From NCBI RefSeq assembly GCF_019175385.1, contig NC_083345.1:111772480-111836479 (forward strand): a stretch of 64,000 bases of DNA, given 5' to 3'. Positions 55,832 through 64,000 of this stretch are shown here, one piece after another. Positions within the stretch are counted from its first letter, which is position 1, and each line of letters starts with the position of its first letter. The notes beneath the pieces are model-generated. The model was not told the DNA's origin and ran no database searches. It saw only the letters and a program-made list of their open reading frames with translations. Both the position numbers and the translations under genes were made by a program. The stretch comes from Lycium barbarum (lineage: Eukaryota > Streptophyta > Magnoliopsida > Solanales > Solanaceae).

Positions 55832-56117
55832 TACTTTCTCCATTTCAGAATAAGTGGTGTTTTTACCGTTTTATTTTGTTTCAAATTAAGTGGTGTTTCA
55901 TATAATTAAGAAGACATTAATGATGTTCCTCCAATTTTACCCTTAATTGAATAAAAAAAGTTTTACATAACCAAGAAACTAATAAGAGCTACATCTTTTT
56001 CAAAGTATTTATTATAGGTAAGTTAGTAAAAAAACATCTTACTTTCTAAAAATGAATAGATTTCTTAAGGTGTGTGTCCAAACTAAAAAGATCACTTATT
56101 TTGAAATGGAGAAAGTA
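55832..56117. mobile_element. Stowaway-like MITE (second of a pair)
   Basis: tactttctccatttcagaat and cttattttgaaatggagaaa are inverted ends, with TA at both termini. About 286 bp, only 55 bp from the previous MITE, and with a similar but distinct terminus. Confidence 0.75.
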
Positions 56118-56604
56118 CATATGATCAGTAATACCATATTCAGTGATAAAATAATAAGGAGGAGAGAAAAATGAGAAGTGGTCTGAGAGTAACTTCCAAA
56201 GTCAATATTAATCCTACTGATGTTACAAAACGGAATCGAAAACACGAATAAAGTAAAGTAAAAGAGAACACCACATCAAGAAAGGTAACCTACGATTAAT
56301 TGAACAGCTAAAACCAATTAAACGATAAAATCTTATTACCCCCGAGACAAGTAGCTAAACAATTAAGATTCAATATGAATCACCCAACTAATACTGATTA
56401 ACATTTGTTTTAGGCTATAAGGTTTAAAAAATATTATTATACTTTTTAAATTCAGCGTTCAGTCAAATAGTACCACATAGATGGGAAAACATCATTGGAT
56501 ACCCCTAAAAATTAAAATATTTAGCCGTCTATGCCCTTTCCCAAATTATTTTCGCTTCTACCCCCACTGGCTGGAAATTTACCCAACATACTCTTCGGCC
56601 AAAA
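56118..56604. other. Intergenic, nothing recognised
   Basis: Mixed AT-rich DNA without supported features. Confidence 0.5.
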
Positions 56605-57290
56605 CTAGAGGTGGAGCCAAGATTTGAGGTTTGGGGGTTCAGAATTTTAAGACATGATAACGATCTCAAGCTAATATATAACAATTCCCAAATTAAAGAA
56701 CAAGAACCGGTATTTAATATATTTAAAAAAGCGATGAACTAAAAGAGTTCCTGTACGTACTAGTCACCAGCCGGAGGTTTGGACTCCGGTAGAGAATGGG
56801 TGACCGGTGGGCAAAAGTTTTTGTAGTTTTGAGGAAGAAGACCAAATAGGTTTTGGGTCTTTGTAGAAATCTAATTTTTGATTTGATGTTTGTAAAAGAA
56901 CCAGATCCTCTTTTGTTTCAGAGTGGAATGTTCTTTTTGCATTTTTAATTGTCAATCTTATGTTTTTAAAAATAAACTTTTTTTTATAAAAAAAAAATGC
57001 TTATATAACAGAAAGGGTAAAATGTGTAGCAAAGGGAAAACTGTGCGTACATATTATATGCTTAGCCAAAAGGGAAAAAGGATGCTGGAAGCTGGGATTC
57101 GAATCCACAGTTTGAGGCTGAAGGCTTTTGTTCCTTCTTCCTTGCCATTGGACCATCAGCTTAAGTTTGTGAGTGGGTTTCCACTTAAATAAATAAATAT
57201 ATTTGCTAGATTTTCTAATATAAATACAGGATCTACGCAGAAGCTACTGGGTTCGGCCGAACCCCCGTGTTACTCTATCGCTCCGTCTCT
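56605..57290. mobile_element. hAT-type MITE with an internal insertion
   Basis: Ends ctagaggtggagcc and gctccgtctct, flanked by ggccaaaa (56597-56604) and ggccaaac (57291-57298), an 8-bp duplication with one mismatch. The outer parts (to about 56735, and from about 57225: ctactgggttcggccgaacc) match the cagaggc family. The middle of roughly 490 bp (56740-57225) does not. That middle has a 63-codon minus-strand frame and an 89-codon plus-strand frame, neither with a recognised domain. Confidence 0.65.
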
Positions 57291-57310
57291 GGCCAAACTC
57301 CTTCCTCCGT

Positions 57311-57682
57311 GATACCATCGCAGTATATTTATATATCACAATGGTATCATGGAGGACTAAGAGAAGGACTAAAACAGTCCTCCATCATGATCCTGACAAG
57401 TGTCTCATTGAAGGACTGAAGCAGTCATTCATGATACCATCACGGTATATGTATATAAGATGATTGTATCATAGAGGCTTTTTTCGAGAAAAGTGTGTCA
57501 TTTTTAATAAATGAACATGATCATTCATAATACCATCTCGGTATATTTATATATCATGATGGTATCATGGAGAACTAAGATAAAGACGGAAGCATCTTTC
57601 ATGGTACCATCTCAGTATATTTATATACCATAATGGTATCATGGAGGACTAAGAGAAGGACTGAAGCATCTTCCATGATACC
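57311..57682. repeat. Hairpin minisatellite, at least four units
   Basis: Units start at about 57311, 57433, 57529 and 57603, and a fifth starts gatacc at 57677. The last two full units are both 74 bp. Each holds ataccatc ... gatggtat with a palindromic AT-rich centre (gtatatttatatatcatgat), then tcatggagg and aagcatctt words. The array is cut at 57682 by the gypsy LTR. Confidence 0.85.
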
Positions 57683-59789
57683 TGTAACACCCCGTACCTT
57701 TAACGAAAGTTTTGACCACGATCCTAGACTTAGAACATCAGATAAAGAATGTGGGAATTGAAATTTTTCCGTTCAGTTGTGATATGGTGGTTTACGCCCA
57801 TGAACAGTGGTCGTATTCCACTTTACGACCATGAACAGTGCCCGTAAACTGAAACCAAGAATTTCTGAACATTCTGGAATTTGACATTTTGAGGTCATAT
57901 GGTTAAATACGGACCGTATTTTACTTTACGGCCCGTATTTAAAAACGTGTTTTGAATTTGGGAAAACTTCCTTGATGAAAGTTGTATAGCATTGAAATAC
58001 CTTTCCAACGGTATCTTACGGGGGTCAAACGAACATCCGTGCAAAGAGTTATGGCCATTTTACTGAAGAGACGCAGTGCAGTCCGTATTGCAAAATACGG
58101 CCCGTATGGCAGTTTACGACCCGTAAACTGAATTTACGACCAACACTGTTCAGGTCGTAATTTGCACTTTCACAGAACACTATATATCCGTCCATATCAG
58201 TTCAACTCATTATTTTTCACTCCCTCAAACCCTAGGACGACTTCCTACTCTCCTCCAACATCAAGAACACCAAGGTAAGTCCATCCTAATTATTCCAACT
58301 CAATTCTAACATATATCCTTGTAATCTAAACAAGAAATCATCATTCCTAATCTAGGGTTTTCAAGAAAACCCATCTCAAGATTCAAGAATCAAGATTTAG
58401 GAAATTTTCTCCAAAATTCAAGTCTTTAATTCAAGTTTTGGAGCAACTAAGGTATGTAGAACTTCCATCCACATGAGGGAATCTCTATGTTCTTCCCCAT
58501 GCTTAGTTTCCTTGATAATCATGAAGTCCAAATCTTAGGGCATTAAACCCAACATATTGGTAGCCCGTATTTACGTATTTATGTACATGAATTCTATATC
58601 TATACTCGTTGTTGTATTCCTAATCTTCCATTACGGTTATTAGGAACCCTAGCCGAATCCAGGAATCATGAATTCTTCCTCATGTGTTCTCATTATGTTC
58701 ATATGAAACTTAATAATGTTATTTTGCAAGTTACAAGCATGTTTTCAAGTCAATTACATATATATGATTATGAACTATTGTTATTACTCATGAATCAAGA
58801 ATATGTTTACAAGTTATTTCGTGAAATCATGATTACAAGACAAGTACAAGTTAATTCACGAAAGTCATGGGCTTCTTAGCCAACTATATTATGTTCATGT
58901 TTTTGGGAGTTGCACGAATTACCGAGAAGGCTCAGATAGCCTGAAACTACGTAGCCACCGTAGGACAAGGATCGCTCCGCCCGGATAAGACGATACCTTA
59001 ATTTTATACTGAATGGATCCATTAGGTACGTTACCACCTTATACCCTGGCAAGGTATAGGGGCTCTGCTGGTCCGGCGAGGTACCAGACTCCACGTACCC
59101 ACGTGGTGATATCACATGTCGGTTTACGAAATGCTCTCCCTACTTATCATGTTTTTACTTATGTTATATATATACATATGTACTCATGCTCACGTTCATG
59201 TCCAGGTTTTCAGTTTCAGTTCTTATCTTGTTATTCTATGTCCCATGTTGTTTTCTTCCGGTTGCTTTACATACCAATACATTCAATGTGCTGACGTCCC
59301 CTTTTATTGCACGGGGGCCTGCATTTCACGATGCAGGTACAGATTTACAGGACGACGCTTCTGCTCATTAGGATTTGCACGTACCAGCTTATTGGTGAGC
59401 CCCATCTCATTCGGGGTTTAGACATTGTATTTCCTTATTTAATTTTACGTCTAAAGGTATGCTGGGGGCCTTGTCCCAGTAAGTATGTTTTCCAGTCAGA
59501 CTCATGATAGAGGTTTCATAGACTAGACAAGTCAGTTATGTTATGTCAGACATTCGGAGTCGTATAGCCATTTTTGGCTCATTCATGTTATTTCCGCACT
59601 CATGTTTAAACAAGTACTCTATTAAGTATTATGACTTACCACGTTTTATAAAGGCTCATCACGCATTCACGTTATATTTCCGCTCATGTATGCCTCATGA
59701 TAGTTCAGCAAGCCATGTGGTTCGCTCGGTCACATGCAGTCAGGCACCGAGTGCCGTGTTACGTCCAGGCCATGGTTCGGGGCGTGACA
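57683..59789 (+). repeat. 5' LTR (gypsy), 2,107 bp
   Basis: TGTAACACCCCGTACC ... GGGGCGTGACA. A TATA-like ctatatatccg lies at about 58183. The U3 region has a cluster of atacgg/ccgtat inverted words (57911-58160). Small open frames of 60-110 codons within 58680-59870 are LTR sequence, not genes. Confidence 0.88.
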
Positions 59790-59794
59790 AAACT

Positions 59795-59811
59795 TGGTAT
59801 CAGAGCCTAGG
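59795..59811 (+). promoter_or_regulatory. Primer binding site (initiator Met tRNA)
   Basis: tggtatcagagcctagg, 5 bases after the LTR, the standard plant site. Confidence 0.9.
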
Positions 59812-60006
59812 TTCAAATGTCTTTAGGGAGTCTATGAAACCGTGTCCAGTGGGGTCTCTTTTATATGTGTGAGGGCCCCACACATATAAACAGTTGACCA
59901 CCAAGACATTCAGGATTGTCTCATTTCTTTCATATTCTAGATCGTGCAGTCAGAGTAGTATTTTTAGGATGGCTTCCTAATTTGTGCGTGTACGTGTTTT
60001 CAGAAA

Positions 60007-63000
60007 ATGCCTTACAAAAGAACTTACAAGAAGAAAAACACAGCCACCAGCCAAAGGGCTGCCGCTGAAGTAGCTCACGAAGATACTGTCTCGACTCAGG
60101 CAACAGCTCCAACCGCCCCTACCGTTACACCTCCTAGTGCTTCAGACAGGGATGTTAGGAGTGTTATCAACATGCTCACCCAGCTGGTAGCAGCTCAGGC
60201 CCAACGTCAGGAATCTGGGTCAAGTTCAGGAGGTAATGGAGAGTCTTCTAAGATGAAGGATTTTCTCAGAATGAATCCCCCAGTCTTTACGGGGACAAAG
60301 AAAGATAAGGACCCTCAGGACTACATTGATGCTCTCCAAAAGATCTTCAGGATTATGACAGTTACAGAAACCGAAGCTGCTACTTTTGGAGCTCATCAGC
60401 TGCAGAGCATTGCTAACACGTGGTATGAATCTTGGGAATTATCCCGAGGTGAAGATGCACCTGATGCTACATGGGATGAATTTGCTAGTGCATTCCTAGA
60501 CCACTTTATGCTAGTAGAGGTCAGAGAGACTAAGGCTGAACAATTCCTGAAACTCAAACAAAATGGCAGGTCAGTTCAAGATTACTATTTGGAGTTTGTT
60601 AGTCTGGCTAAGCATGCTCCACACATGTTACCCGATATGAGGGCAAGAGTAAGAAGATTCGTTGGAGGTCTCGATTCCCATTTGTATGATGGAGCCAATA
60701 TTGTTGCACAGAATGGGGCAATGACTATCTCCAAGATGGTTGCTTTTGTACAGGGCAATGAGACAAGGCTAAAGGAGGAAGAAACCTTACAAAAAGAGAA
60801 AGACAAGGAGTTCAACAAGAGGTTCAATTCTACCGGACAGTTCAGTGGGAACCGAAACAGGAAATTCTTTAAGAACAGGTCAGCAGTACCTGCTCCGTCC
60901 ACAGCAAGTGCCCCACTTCCTAAGTTCCGCAATGATAAGAAGCAGAATTTCAGGCCATCAAGTTCGTACTCTCAGGCTAGTGGGGGTCAGTCGACTTATA
61001 CTTATCCAATGTGCGGCAAGTGTAATAAGAGACACTCAGGTGAGTGTCGTGTGGGTACTGATGCCTGTTTTAGGTGTGGTCAGAAGGGCCATTTTCAGAA
61101 TGACTGTCCATCAGCCAGACAGGGCACTGGAGGTAATGTGACGCAGTCCATAAATTCAACAGCTCCTCGTCACAATCAGGCCCAGCAGGGGCGTGGGACG
61201 GCAAGGTCAGGCAATACAAGCGGTGGTCAGAACCGTTTGTATGCATTAACAGGTCGTCAGGATACAGAGGCTAGAGCAGATGTTGTCACAGGTACCCTCA
61301 CAGTTTTCACTTTTGAAGTATATGCTCTTATTGACCCAGGATCCACCTTATCTTATGTAACCCCTTTTGTTGCTAAGAAATTTGGTATTGAACCTGAAAA
61401 ATTATATGAACCCTTTGAGGTGTCCACCCCAGTTGGGGAATCAGTCATAGCTAGATGTATTTATAGGGGTTGCCCAGTTTTAGTCTATCACCGCAGAACC
61501 ATAGCTAATTTAGCGGAATTAGAAATGGTAGACTTTTATGTAATCATGGGTATGGATTGGTTAGCTTCATGTTATGCCACAGTATGTTGTAGAACTAAAG
61601 TTGTAAGATTCGAGTTTCCTAACGAGCCAGTTATAGAATGGGAGGGTAATTCAGTGGTACCCAGGGGCAGATTTATTTCTTACCTAAAAGCCAGAAAAAT
61701 GATTTCCAAAGGTTATATCTACCATCTAGTTCGAGTCAAGGATTCAGATGCCCAGACTCCAACTCTTCAATCTGTCCCAGTTGCAAATGAATTCCCAGAA
61801 GTCTTCCCAGAAGATCTTCCAGGAGTCCCTCCTGACAGGGAGATTGAATTTGGAATTGATCTACTTCCCGATACTCAGCCAATATCTATTCTGCCATACA
61901 GAATGGCTCCAGCTGAGTTAAAAGAGTTAAAAGCCCAGTTGAAAGATCTTCTTGACAAGGGGTTTATTAGGCCCAGTTTTTCGCCTTGGGGTGCACCAGT
62001 CTTATTTGTTCGAAAAAAAGATGGTTCCTTACGTATGTGTATAGACTATCGTCAGCTGAACAAGGTCACCATTAAGAACAGGTACCCTCTTCCTAGAATA
62101 GATGACTTATTTGACCAACTGCAGGGCGCCCAATGCTATTCTAAGATTGATCTCAGAACAGGTTATCATCAGTTAAGGGTTAAGGAAGTTGATATTCCGA
62201 AGACCGCTTTCAGAACCCGTTATGGTCATTTTGAATTTCTTGTTATGTCATTTGGGTTGACAAATGCGCCAGCCGCTTTCATGGATCTTATGAACAGGGT
62301 TTTCAAGCCTTATCTCGACTTATTCGTTATTGTCTTCATTGATGATATTTTGGTGTGTTCCCGTAATGTGGCTGATCATGCAGAACATCTCAGAATAGTG
62401 TTGCAGACTCTTAAAGATCGTGAACTTTTTGCAAAATTCTCAAAGTGTGAGTTTTGGCTTAAGTCAGTGGCATTCTTAGGCCATGTGATCTCAGGTGAAG
62501 GTGTTAAAGTTGATTCTCAGAAGATTGATGCCGTAAGGAGCTGGCCCAGACCCACCTCAGTTTCTGATATAAGAAGTTTCTTGGGTCTGGCAGGCTATTA
62601 TCGACGCTTCGTAGAAGGATTTTCTTCTATCTCTGCTCCGTTGACTAAGTTGACTCGGAAGAAAGTTAAGTTCCAATGGTCAGATGCTTGTGAGAGAAGG
62701 TTTGAGGAGTTGAAGAAGAGATTGACTTCTGCTCCAGTTTTGACACTGCCAGAGGGAACTGAAGGGTTCGTGGTTTATTGTGATGCTTCGAGAGCTGGTC
62801 TCGGATGTGTCTTAATGCAGCATGGCAAGGTTGTAGCTTATGCATCTCGTCAGCTCAAGGTGCACGAAAAGAATTATCCGACTGATGACCTAGAGTTGGC
62901 AGCTGTAGTTTTTGCACTTAAAATATGGCGTCATTATTTGTATGGAGTGCACGTTGATATTTTCACAGATCATAAAAGCCTGCAGTATATCTTCAAGCAA

Positions 63001-63960
63001 AGGGAGCTAAATCTTAGACAGAAGAGATGGCTCGAATTGCTTAAGGATTATGATGTGGATATTCTCTATCATCCGGGGAAAGCGAATGTTGTAGCTGATG
63101 CTCTTAGTCGGCATTCCATGGGAAGTTTAGCCCACGTGGACGTGGATAAGAGAGTTTTGACAAAGGAAGTTCACCGTTTGGCCAATCTTGGAGTTCGACT
63201 TTTGGACTCCGAGGATGGTGGTGTGGTTGTTCAGAATAGTGCTCTTTCCTCTTTAGTCGTTGAAGTCAAGGAGAAACAATTTAGTGATCCCTATTTATTG
63301 CAGCTGAAGGAGGGGATTCACAAGCATAAGACAAGGGCTTTTGAACAAGGGGGAGATGATGGTACCTTGAGGTACCAGGGCAGATTATGTGTCCCAGATG
63401 TAGATGGACTCAGAGAGCGAATCATGTCAGAAGCTCACAATTCCAGGTATTCCATTCACCCAGGTTCCACTAAGATGTATCATGATCTCAAGGAGATTTA
63501 CTGGTGGAACAATATGAAGAAGAATGTGGCAGATTTTGTAGCTAAGTGCCTGAACTGTCAGCAGGTGAAAGCCGAACACCAGAGGCCTGGTGGCTTGGCT
63601 CAGAATATTGATATTCCTGTCTGGAAATGGGAAATGATCAATATGGATTTTGTATCAGGTTTACCTCGTTCAGCTAGGAGACATAACTCTATTTGGGTGA
63701 TCGTTGACCGGCTTACTAAGTCAGCACACTTTTTGCCAATCAAGACCACATATTCATTAGAAGATTATGCCAAGGTGTATGTTAATGAGATTGTCAGATT
63801 GCATGGGACACCAGTGTCCATTATTTCAGATCGTGGTGCTCAGTTTACAGCGAACTTCTGGAAATCCTTTCAGAAAGGATTGGGTACCAAGGTGAACCTC
63901 AGTACAGCTTTTCATCCACAAACAGATGGCCAGGCAGAGCGTACTATTCAGACTCTGTAG
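60007..63960 (+). CDS. gypsy gag-pol polyprotein, one frame, stop in integrase
   Basis: 1,317 codons from [16 protein letters not shown]. Gag core with [20 protein letters not shown] at about 95-115, zinc knuckle [14 protein letters not shown] at about 354-367, and protease with Asp443 in [11 protein letters not shown] (D-P-G-S rather than D-[ST]-G, which plant gypsy elements tolerate). RT has [20 protein letters not shown] and FIDD at 777-780. RNase H has YCDAS with Asp926. Integrase has a zinc finger ending CLNC (about 1181-1184) and core residues Asp1214, Asp1275 and Glu1311. A TAG at 63958-63960 ends the frame right after AERTIQTL. The sequence after it still reads as integrase in the same frame, so this is a premature stop. 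Everything before it looks intact. Gag and pol share one frame with no shift. Confidence 0.9.
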   Translation: MPYKRTYKKKNTATSQRAAAEVAHEDTVSTQATAPTAPTVTPPSASDRDVRSVINMLTQLVAAQAQRQESGSSSGGNGESSKMKDFLRMNPPVFTGTKKDKDPQDYIDALQKIFRIMTVTETEAATFGAHQLQSIANTWYESWELSRGEDAPDATWDEFASAFLDHFMLVEVRETKAEQFLKLKQNGRSVQDYYLEFVSLAKHAPHMLPDMRARVRRFVGGLDSHLYDGANIVAQNGAMTISKMVAFVQGNETRLKEEETLQKEKDKEFNKRFNSTGQFSGNRNRKFFKNRSAVPAPSTASAPLPKFRNDKKQNFRPSSSYSQASGGQSTYTYPMCGKCNKRHSGECRVGTDACFRCGQKGHFQNDCPSARQGTGGNVTQSINSTAPRHNQAQQGRGTARSGNTSGGQNRLYALTGRQDTEARADVVTGTLTVFTFEVYALIDPGSTLSYVTPFVAKKFGIEPEKLYEPFEVSTPVGESVIARCIYRGCPVLVYHRRTIANLAELEMVDFYVIMGMDWLASCYATVCCRTKVVRFEFPNEPVIEWEGNSVVPRGRFISYLKARKMISKGYIYHLVRVKDSDAQTPTLQSVPVANEFPEVFPEDLPGVPPDREIEFGIDLLPDTQPISILPYRMAPAELKELKAQLKDLLDKGFIRPSFSPWGAPVLFVRKKDGSLRMCIDYRQLNKVTIKNRYPLPRIDDLFDQLQGAQCYSKIDLRTGYHQLRVKEVDIPKTAFRTRYGHFEFLVMSFGLTNAPAAFMDLMNRVFKPYLDLFVIVFIDDILVCSRNVADHAEHLRIVLQTLKDRELFAKFSKCEFWLKSVAFLGHVISGEGVKVDSQKIDAVRSWPRPTSVSDIRSFLGLAGYYRRFVEGFSSISAPLTKLTRKKVKFQWSDACERRFEELKKRLTSAPVLTLPEGTEGFVVYCDASRAGLGCVLMQHGKVVAYASRQLKVHEKNYPTDDLELAAVVFALKIWRHYLYGVHVDIFTDHKSLQYIFKQRELNLRQKRWLELLKDYDVDILYHPGKANVVADALSRHSMGSLAHVDVDKRVLTKEVHRLANLGVRLLDSEDGGVVVQNSALSSLVVEVKEKQFSDPYLLQLKEGIHKHKTRAFEQGGDDGTLRYQGRLCVPDVDGLRERIMSEAHNSRYSIHPGSTKMYHDLKEIYWWNNMKKNVADFVAKCLNCQQVKAEHQRPGGLAQNIDIPVWKWEMINMDFVSGLPRSARRHNSIWVIVDRLTKSAHFLPIKTTYSLEDYAKVYVNEIVRLHGTPVSIISDRGAQFTANFWKSFQKGLGTKVNLSTAFHPQTDGQAERTIQTL

Positions 63961-64000
63961 GATATGTTGAGAGCATGCGTCTTGGATTTCAAAGGTAATT

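Larger units (their letters stand above)
57683..64000 (+). mobile_element. Ty3/gypsy retrotransposon (chromovirus-like), truncated by the window
   Basis: 5' LTR, primer site, leader and a gag-pol frame are in the window. The integrase C-terminus and 3' LTR lie beyond the right edge, so the TSD and age cannot be read. RT, RNase H and integrase features are those of the Tekay/Del-type plant chromoviruses (inference; the chromodomain would be downstream). Confidence 0.92.

Noticed and set aside
57085..57165. tRNA-like gattcgaatcc word suggesting a tRNA gene
   Set aside because: No acceptor stem, D arm or anticodon arm could be folded around it. The word is itself palindromic.
57311..57682. Possible CRISPR-like repeat array
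   Set aside because: Units are contiguous, diverged, AT-rich and palindromic without unique spacers, in a plant nuclear context.
58682..59872. Several 60-110-codon frames before the gypsy gag
   Set aside because: They lie in the LTR and leader and have no domains.

Overview
The window looks like plant nuclear DNA, most likely from a Solanaceae-type eudicot. The evidence is one spliced gene of the plant histidine/serine decarboxylase family, which is expanded in Solanaceae, set among dense, nested plant transposable elements (Ty1/copia, Ty3/gypsy, an L1-type LINE, a SINE, hAT, Mutator and Stowaway/Harbinger-like MITEs). The species cannot be named from the sequence alone. There is no bacterial, organellar or CRISPR content.

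Layout. 1-2.9 kb is AT-rich DNA without genes, carrying a 22-base G run, an AT microsatellite and a tRNA-derived SINE. 2.9-5.1 kb is a small non-autonomous copia element with both LTRs and a target-site duplication (TSD). 5.2-6.5 kb holds an hAT MITE and a 969-bp Mutator-type foldback element. 7.2-8.6 kb is probably an old gypsy LTR. 8.8-13.2 kb is a decayed LINE that split an older MITE and was itself hit by another MITE. 14.4-15.4 kb is a 909-bp hAT element. 15.9-24.2 kb is a decayed copia element whose 3' LTR contains a young, nearly intact copia element on the minus strand (20090-24137). 25.9-26.9 kb is an ACCGGTT-rich hAT foldback element. 27.0-31.8 kb is a copia element with a rearranged 3' end.

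The only conventional gene is at 33541-36829 on the plus strand: six exons and 465 codons with an uninterrupted reading frame. It encodes a PLP-dependent group II decarboxylase, and intron 2 carries MITEs. A full-length copia element of the same family as the 27-kb one lies on the minus strand at 38043-44202, so the gene sits between an inverted pair of related retrotransposons.

44.2-54.6 kb has no coding genes. It is built from diverged tandem copies (two to three) of a non-coding block, later hit by an hAT element and a retroelement remnant. 55.5-57.7 kb carries two adjacent Stowaway-like MITEs, an interrupted hAT MITE and a hairpin minisatellite. A Ty3/gypsy element (5' LTR 57683-59789, gag-pol from 60007) interrupts that minisatellite and runs off the right edge.

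The interest lies mostly in genome structure: an apparent solo-LTR recombination scar, a gag-deleted but otherwise near-intact copia element, a local non-coding triplication with an empty-site comparison, and nested insertions whose order can be read. I found no convincing new multi-gene system. Coordinates of LTR, TSD and exon boundaries come from direct reading. Edges of degenerate repeats are approximate.
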